The notes beneath the pieces were generated by a model. The model was not told the DNA's origin and ran no database searches. It worked only from the letters and a program-made list of their open reading frames with translations. Positions 5,732-8,884 of a stretch of 8,884 nucleotides of DNA are shown here, piece by piece. The translations under genes were made by a program, and so were the position numbers. The stretch's first letter is position 1. Each line of letters opens with the position of its first letter. The DNA lies in NCBI GenBank assembly GCA_024693415.1, contig JAILKX010000089.1, positions 1 through 8,884 of the forward strand, read 5' to 3'. Source of the stretch: Bacilli bacterium. GTDB taxonomy: Bacteria > Bacillota_I > Bacilli_A > RFN20 > CAG-826.

Positions 5732-8353
5732 TCAGTTCCCCTTGTAGGCGTCCTTCATGATCTGGATCATGTCCTCGATCATCGGTTCCCTGGGGTTGGC
5801 TGGGGTGCACTGGTCCTCATAGGCGAGGTAGGCGAGCTCCTCAAGGTTCTTGTTATAGGTCTCCTCATCGGGGATGGCCGAGCAGAAGTTCATGTCGATG
5901 CCGATCTCTTTGCCGAGGCTCATCACGGCGTCGGCGAGGATATTGCCGGCGTCTTCCTTCTTTTCGCAGGCGATGCCAAGGGTCCTAAGGATCTCCATGT
6001 ACTTGGCGTCGCACTCATAAGACTCATATTTCGGCCACAGGGCGAGTTTGGTCGGCTGGGTGCCGTTATAGCGGATGACGTGCGGCAGCAAGATCGCGCA
6101 GGTCTGGCCGTGGACGGTATGGTATTCGGCGCCGATCTTGTGGGCGAGCGAATGGACGAGGCCGAGGAAGGCATTGGCGAATGCCATGCCGGCGATGGTC
6201 GCGGCGTTATGCATCTTCTCGCGGGCCTTGAGGTCATGGGTGCCATCCTTGACGGCGCGGGGGAGGTATTCGAAGACGAGCTTGATCGCCTGGAGGGCGA
6301 GGCCGTCGGTGTAGTCGCTCGCCATGACCGAGGTGTAGGCCTCGATCGCGTGGGTCAAGACGTCCATGCCGGTATAGGCGGTCGAGCGCGGCGGGATCTT
6401 GGTGGTGAATTCGGGATCGACGATCGCGATGGACGGGGTGAGCGAATAGTCGGTGAGCGGGTACTTCTTGAAGTTCTTCTTGTCGGAGATGACGGCGAAG
6501 GGCGAGACTTCCGATCCGGTGCCCGAAGTGGTCGGGATGCAGATCAGCTTGCTCTTGCGGCCGAGCTCAGGGTATTTGAAGGCGCGCTTGCGGATGTCCA
6601 TGAACTTCTGCTTCAGATCATCGAAGTCGACCTCGGGATGCTCATAGAAGATCCACATGGCCTTGGCGGCATCCATCGGGGATCCGCCGCCGAGGGCGAT
6701 GATGGTGTCGGGCTTGAATTCCTTCATGAGCTCGACGCCGCGGCGGACGGTCGTGATATCGGGATCGGGTTCGACCTCGGCGAAGAGCTGATAGGTGACC
6801 GGGTTGCGGCGCTGGGTGAGCTCATCGACGACCTTCTTGAGGAAGCCGAGCTCGACCATCGCGTGATCGGTGACGATGAAGACCTTGCCGACGTCCTTGG
6901 CCGAGCGGAGGTATTGGATCGAGTTGCGCTCGAAATAGATCTTTTGGGGCACTTTGAACCACTGCATGGTATTTCTCCTTTTGCCGACGCGCTTGATGTT
7001 CAACAGGTTGATGGCCGAGACGTTTCCGGCGACCGAGTTATGGCCATAGGAGCCGCAGCCGAGGGTGAGCGAAGGCAGGAACGAGTTGTAGACGTTGCCG
7101 ATTCCGCCGAAGGTCGAGGGGGAGTTCCAGATGATGCGGATCGCCTTGACTTTGTCGCCGAAGGCATCCGACATCGCCTGCTCTTTGCAGTGGATCGCCG
7201 CCGAATGGCCGAGCCCGCCGAATTCGAGCATCTGCTCGCACATGGCGAAGCCCTCATCGGCGTCTTTGACTTTGTAGACGGCGAGGACGGGGGAGAGCTT
7301 TTCGCGCGACATCGGCTCTTCCGGCCCGACCTTCTCGGTCTTGACCGCGATGATCTGGCAGCCTTCGGGGATCTCGAAGCCGGAGTTCTTGGCGATGTTC
7401 TTGGCCGACATGCCGGCGACGGCGGCGTTGAGTTTCGCATTTGCGACGCCCTCCTCGCCCTTTTCGACCCCGAACATGTATTTCTCAAGCATCCTGGTCT
7501 CTTTTTCGCTCGCGAAATAGACGCGGTACCTCTTGAGGGTGTCCACCACTTGCTTATAGGCGGCCTCGTGGACGAAGATCGCGGATTCGGAGGCGCAGAT
7601 CATGCCGTTATCGAAGGCCTTAGAGAGGACGATGTCATTGACCGAGCGCTCGATGTCGGCCGATTCGTCGACGTAGCACGGGACGTTGCCGGCCCCGACG
7701 CCGAGGGCGGGTTTGCCGCAGGAATAGGCGGCTTTGACCATGGCGTTGCCGCCGGTGGCGAGGATCGTGGCGACGCCTGGATGGTTCATGAGGGCGCTCG
7801 TGGCATCCATCGAGGGATGTTCGATCCATTGGATGCAGTTTGCGGGGGCGCCGGCGGAGACGGCGGCCTCAAGCATCACCTGCGCCGCTTGCTTGGAGCA
7901 CTGCTGCGCGTTCGGGTGGAAGGCGAAGATGATCGGGTTGCGCGTCTTGATCGAGATGAGGGATTTGAAGATGACGGTCGAGGTCGGGTTGGTGACCGGG
8001 GTGATGCCGGCGACAACGCCGACCGGCTCGGCGATCTCGGTGATGCCGGTGACCGGATCCTCGGAGATGATGCCGACGGTCTTGGTGTGGCGCATCGCGT
8101 TGACCACGTATTCGCAGGCGAAGAGGTTCTTGGTCGCCTTGTCCTCGAATACGCCGCGATGGGTCTCTTCGATCGCCGCTTTGGCGAGGATGCCATGCTG
8201 ATCGAGCCCGGCGACCGACATCTTGGCGACGATGTAGTCGATCTTCTCCTGATCGAATTCGGCGAAATCATCGAGGGCCTTGAGACCTTTCTCTACGAGC
8301 TCGTTGACTTCCTTTTCCGCGATTTCCTTCGGAGTCAGTTCTTTCTTTTCCAT
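5732..8353 (-). CDS. adhE: Bifunctional acetaldehyde-CoA/alcohol dehydrogenase
   Basis: This 873-residue enzyme reduces acetyl-CoA to acetaldehyde and then ethanol, using two NADH, the main NADH sink of mixed-acid and ethanol fermenters. The N-terminal aldehyde dehydrogenase half (to about 450) has GVVAGITPVTNP (112-123), GVGAGNVP (218-225) and catalytic C253 in NGMICASES. The C-terminal iron alcohol dehydrogenase half has GGGSPMDAAKA (555-565), TTSGTGSEVS (608-617) and the metal ligands D664, H668, H734 and H748. Each ligand is offset by 11 from E. coli AdhE D653/H657/H723/H737. No residue is missing and the length is normal; such proteins form spirosome filaments. ATG 8353 is chosen because AAAGGA lies 7-8 nt upstream and the sequence then starts like other AdhE proteins; the frame is open to 8407. 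It is first in an operon with the [2Fe-2S] ferredoxin and has a strong promoter. It contains no TTA, CTA or TCA codon. Confidence 0.97.
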   Translation of the reverse strand: MEKKELTPKEIAEKEVNELVEKGLKALDDFAEFDQEKIDYIVAKMSVAGLDQHGILAKAAIEETHRGVFEDKATKNLFACEYVVNAMRHTKTVGIISEDPVTGITEIAEPVGVVAGITPVTNPTSTVIFKSLISIKTRNPIIFAFHPNAQQCSKQAAQVMLEAAVSAGAPANCIQWIEHPSMDATSALMNHPGVATILATGGNAMVKAAYSCGKPALGVGAGNVPCYVDESADIERSVNDIVLSKAFDNGMICASESAIFVHEAAYKQVVDTLKRYRVYFASEKETRMLEKYMFGVEKGEEGVANAKLNAAVAGMSAKNIAKNSGFEIPEGCQIIAVKTEKVGPEEPMSREKLSPVLAVYKVKDADEGFAMCEQMLEFGGLGHSAAIHCKEQAMSDAFGDKVKAIRIIWNSPSTFGGIGNVYNSFLPSLTLGCGSYGHNSVAGNVSAINLLNIKRVGKRRNTMQWFKVPQKIYFERNSIQYLRSAKDVGKVFIVTDHAMVELGFLKKVVDELTQRRNPVTYQLFAEVEPDPDITTVRRGVELMKEFKPDTIIALGGGSPMDAAKAMWIFYEHPEVDFDDLKQKFMDIRKRAFKYPELGRKSKLICIPTTSGTGSEVSPFAVISDKKNFKKYPLTDYSLTPSIAIVDPEFTTKIPPRSTAYTGMDVLTHAIEAYTSVMASDYTDGLALQAIKLVFEYLPRAVKDGTHDLKAREKMHNAATIAGMAFANAFLGLVHSLAHKIGAEYHTVHGQTCAILLPHVIRYNGTQPTKLALWPKYESYECDAKYMEILRTLGIACEKKEDAGNILADAVMSLGKEIGIDMNFCSAIPDEETYNKNLEELAYLAYEDQCTPANPREPMIEDMIQIMKDAYKGN
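6965..6982 (-). promoter_or_regulatory. Internal ribosome binding site and ATG at the AdhE domain junction
   Basis: AAAAGGAG (6982-6975), a 7-nt spacer and an in-frame ATG (6967-6965, Met463) lie in the linker between the two catalytic halves. The same octamer serves as the start signal of the FAD oxidoreductase gene. The site is encoded by K458-R459-R460-N461 as AAA AGG AGA AAT, with the generally avoided AGA codon. It would yield a 411-residue iron alcohol dehydrogenase alone. K-R-R and M are also partly conserved in AdhE proteins, so coincidence is possible. Confidence 0.45.
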
Positions 8354-8430
8354 CTTGGTTTCCTTTCTTACCGCCTGGCGGAACCGCTGCTTTTCACAAT
8401 GTTCCACTGGTTTTCGATGGTATCAATAAT

Positions 8431-8448
8431 TCGGTAATTCCTTACCGA
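8431..8448 (-). promoter_or_regulatory. Inverted repeat at the adhE transcription start (operator or 5' stem-loop)
   Basis: TCGGTAA (8431-8437) and TTACCGA (8442-8448) are perfect 7-bp arms around 4 nt. The site starts at the predicted +1. As RNA it is UCGGUAA-GGAA-UUACCGA, a stem capped by a GNRA-type tetraloop at the mRNA 5' end. As DNA it is a natural repressor site. A related half-site lies upstream at 8504-8510. Confidence 0.55.
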
Positions 8449-8455
8449 TAAACAC

Positions 8456-8484
8456 ATATTACTCTAGGCGTGCATGCGTTTCAA
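8456..8484 (-). promoter_or_regulatory. adhE promoter (TTGAAA-17-TAATAT)
   Basis: The minus strand has TTGAAA (8479-8484) and TAATAT (8456-8461), each five of six to consensus, with an ideal 17-bp spacer. Transcription would start near 8449, giving a leader of about 95 nt. The -35 overlaps the 9-mer TGCGTTTCA (8475-8483), which recurs in the repeat array at 154-239, so a shared regulator could act here. Inverted repeats lie on both sides. Confidence 0.8.
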
Positions 8485-8497
8485 TAATTTGGGAAGC

Positions 8498-8514
8498 GGT
8501 ATTTCGGTAATACC
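8498..8514. promoter_or_regulatory. Upstream inverted repeat of the adhE promoter
   Basis: GGTATT (8498-8503) and AATACC (8509-8514) flank a 5-bp centre containing TCGGTAA (8504-8510), the same heptamer as both arms of the repeat at 8431-8448. A direct repeat TCAATAATTYGG (8423-8434 and 8481-8492) accompanies both sites. It lies near -50 to -65 of the predicted start. The pair resembles two operators bracketing a promoter. Confidence 0.45.
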
Positions 8515-8570
8515 AATTTACTGATATTTCGGAATCGGGAAAGGTAAGGATGGGTCGAAAAAACCATTGG

Positions 8571-8605
8571 ATAAAGCAAAAGCCTCAACGCAATCGTCGA
8601 GGCTT
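8571..8605 (-). terminator. Intrinsic terminator after tRNA-Arg
   Basis: On the minus strand AAGCCTCGACG (8605-8595) pairs with CGTTGAGGCTT (8590-8580), 11 pairs with one wobble and the loop ATTG, followed by TTGCTTTAT. With the stem's final TT this makes a T-rich tail. It starts 14 nt after the tRNA CCA end. Confidence 0.82.
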
Positions 8606-8618
8606 CGTTATCAGTGTT

Positions 8619-8695
8619 TGGCGCGCCGGGCAGGACTCGAACCCGCAACCCCCAGATTCGTAGTCTGGTACTCTATCCAGTTGAGCTACCGGCGC
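8619..8695 (-). tRNA. tRNA-Arg (anticodon ACG)
   Basis: Acceptor GCGCCGG/CCGGCGC with discriminator G, D arm GCTC/GAGT, anticodon stem CCAGA/TCTGG around CTACGAA (anticodon ACG, read as ICG after TadA deamination), and T arm GCGGG-TTCGAGT-CCTGC. CCA is encoded (8621-8619). This tRNA reads CGT, CGC and CGA codons, and CGC is the common arginine codon in adhE. Confidence 0.97.
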
Positions 8696-8700
8696 GCGCT

Positions 8701-8716
8701 GCCGCAAAGTTGCGGC
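8701..8716 (-). other. Leader stem-loop of tRNA-Arg
   Basis: GCCGCA-ACTT-TGCGGC on the minus strand forms a 6-bp hairpin. It starts at the predicted transcription start and ends 5 nt before the mature tRNA. No T-run follows, so it is not a terminator. It could protect the precursor or influence 5' processing by RNase P. Confidence 0.4.
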
Positions 8717-8722
8717 TTGCAT

Positions 8723-8751
8723 AATATAGTCCGTTTATCGATGATAAACAA
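8723..8751 (-). promoter_or_regulatory. tRNA-Arg promoter
   Basis: The minus strand has TTGTTT (8746-8751), a 17-bp spacer and TATATT (8723-8728). A perfect 7-bp inverted repeat GTTTATC-GAT-GATAAAC (8733-8749) fills most of the spacer and part of the -35. It may be a weak hairpin of the tRNA-Cys transcript or a regulatory dyad. No terminator separates it from tRNA-Cys, so both tRNAs may also be cotranscribed. Confidence 0.55.
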
Positions 8752-8761
8752 CTACCAATTT

Positions 8762-8835
8762 TGGAGCATCCTGCCGGAATCGAACCGACGATAAGTGAGT
8801 TGCAGTCACTGGCCTTACCGCTTGGCTAAGGATGC
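8762..8835 (-). tRNA. tRNA-Cys (anticodon GCA)
   Basis: Acceptor GCATCCT/AGGATGC with discriminator T(U), as expected for cysteine. D arm GCC/GGC, anticodon stem AGTGA/TCACT around CTGCAAC (anticodon GCA), T arm GTCGG-TTCGATT-CCGGC with one wobble, and encoded CCA (8764-8762). U73 is an identity element for cysteinyl-tRNA synthetase, which supports the call. Confidence 0.96.
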
Positions 8836-8844
8836 AGCGAAAGG

Positions 8845-8872
8845 ATTATAGCACCCTCCGAACAAAGAACAA
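8845..8872 (-). promoter_or_regulatory. tRNA-Cys promoter
   Basis: A consensus -10 TATAAT (8845-8850) lies 9 bp upstream of the mature tRNA, with TTGTTC (8867-8872) at a 16-bp spacing. The transcript would start almost at the tRNA, leaving a leader of a few nucleotides. Confidence 0.7.
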
Positions 8873-8884
8873 ACAAATTTCGCG

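Noticed and set aside
8391..8399. TTGTGAAAA (minus strand) as a Rex operator upstream of adhE
   Set aside because: Only one half-site is present; the opposite TTCACAA half is missing at the expected spacing.
5732..8407. Longer start of adhE at 8407
   Set aside because: The extra 18 residues are not AdhE-like, whereas ATG 8353 has AAAGGA at good spacing.
5516..8437. 973-codon plus-strand open frame opposite adhE
   Set aside because: It is the in-register complement of adhE, low in complexity and rich in D, G, E and V runs, without a recognisable domain or ribosome binding site. Codon bias of adhE explains it.

Overview
The window looks like ordinary chromosome from a fermentative anaerobic bacterium. 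Evidence includes an AdhE-type aldehyde/alcohol dehydrogenase, a monomeric [FeFe] hydrogenase with group-B-like H-cluster motifs, strong AGGAGG-type ribosome binding sites, sigma-A-like promoters with 16-17 bp spacers, and compact intrinsic terminators. Together these suggest Bacillota (Firmicutes), perhaps a gut lineage. TGA is used as a stop (adhE, the reductase gene), so this is not a TGA=Trp mollicute. Coding DNA is GC-rich at third positions, while the intergenic DNA is clearly AT-richer. The taxonomic guess is inference only. All supported genes lie on the minus strand, so transcription runs from high to low coordinates.

Layout in transcription order. At the right edge are tRNA-Cys(GCA) and tRNA-Arg(ACG), each with its own likely promoter. 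tRNA-Arg is followed by a terminator. Next comes a strong promoter bracketed by two related inverted repeats, driving adhE and, 4 nt later, a small thioredoxin-like [2Fe-2S] ferredoxin. That operon ends in an 11-bp terminator hairpin. A monocistronic [FeFe] hydrogenase gene follows with its own TATAAT promoter, an inverted repeat over the -35 position and a terminator. A ~470 bp gene-free stretch follows, holding an 18-bp perfect palindrome, a hairpin and a CG-alternating tract. Then comes a two-gene operon: a CrtI/phytoene-desaturase-like FAD oxidoreductase, then an FNR-type flavoprotein reductase with a C-terminal [2Fe-2S] domain. A 12-bp terminator closes it. tRNA-Pro(TGG) and its terminator follow. 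The left ~330 bp hold a run of helically phased A/T tracts, a 23-bp-periodic repeat array and the first nine codons of a gene that runs off the left edge.

How the genes may work together: AdhE reoxidises NADH by turning acetyl-CoA into ethanol. The [FeFe] hydrogenase disposes of or senses electrons through H2. The [2Fe-2S] ferredoxin sits between them as a candidate carrier. The FAD/FNR pair looks like a self-contained NAD(P)H -> FAD -> [2Fe-2S] -> FAD-oxidoreductase chain on an unknown substrate. The most interesting signals are regulatory: a near-perfect internal ribosome binding site at the AdhE domain junction that could make a free alcohol dehydrogenase; stem-loops placed at the predicted +1 of three transcripts; and the 9-mer TGCGTTTCA shared between the adhE promoter and the array at the left edge. 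I saw no mobile element, phage gene, CRISPR array or defence system.
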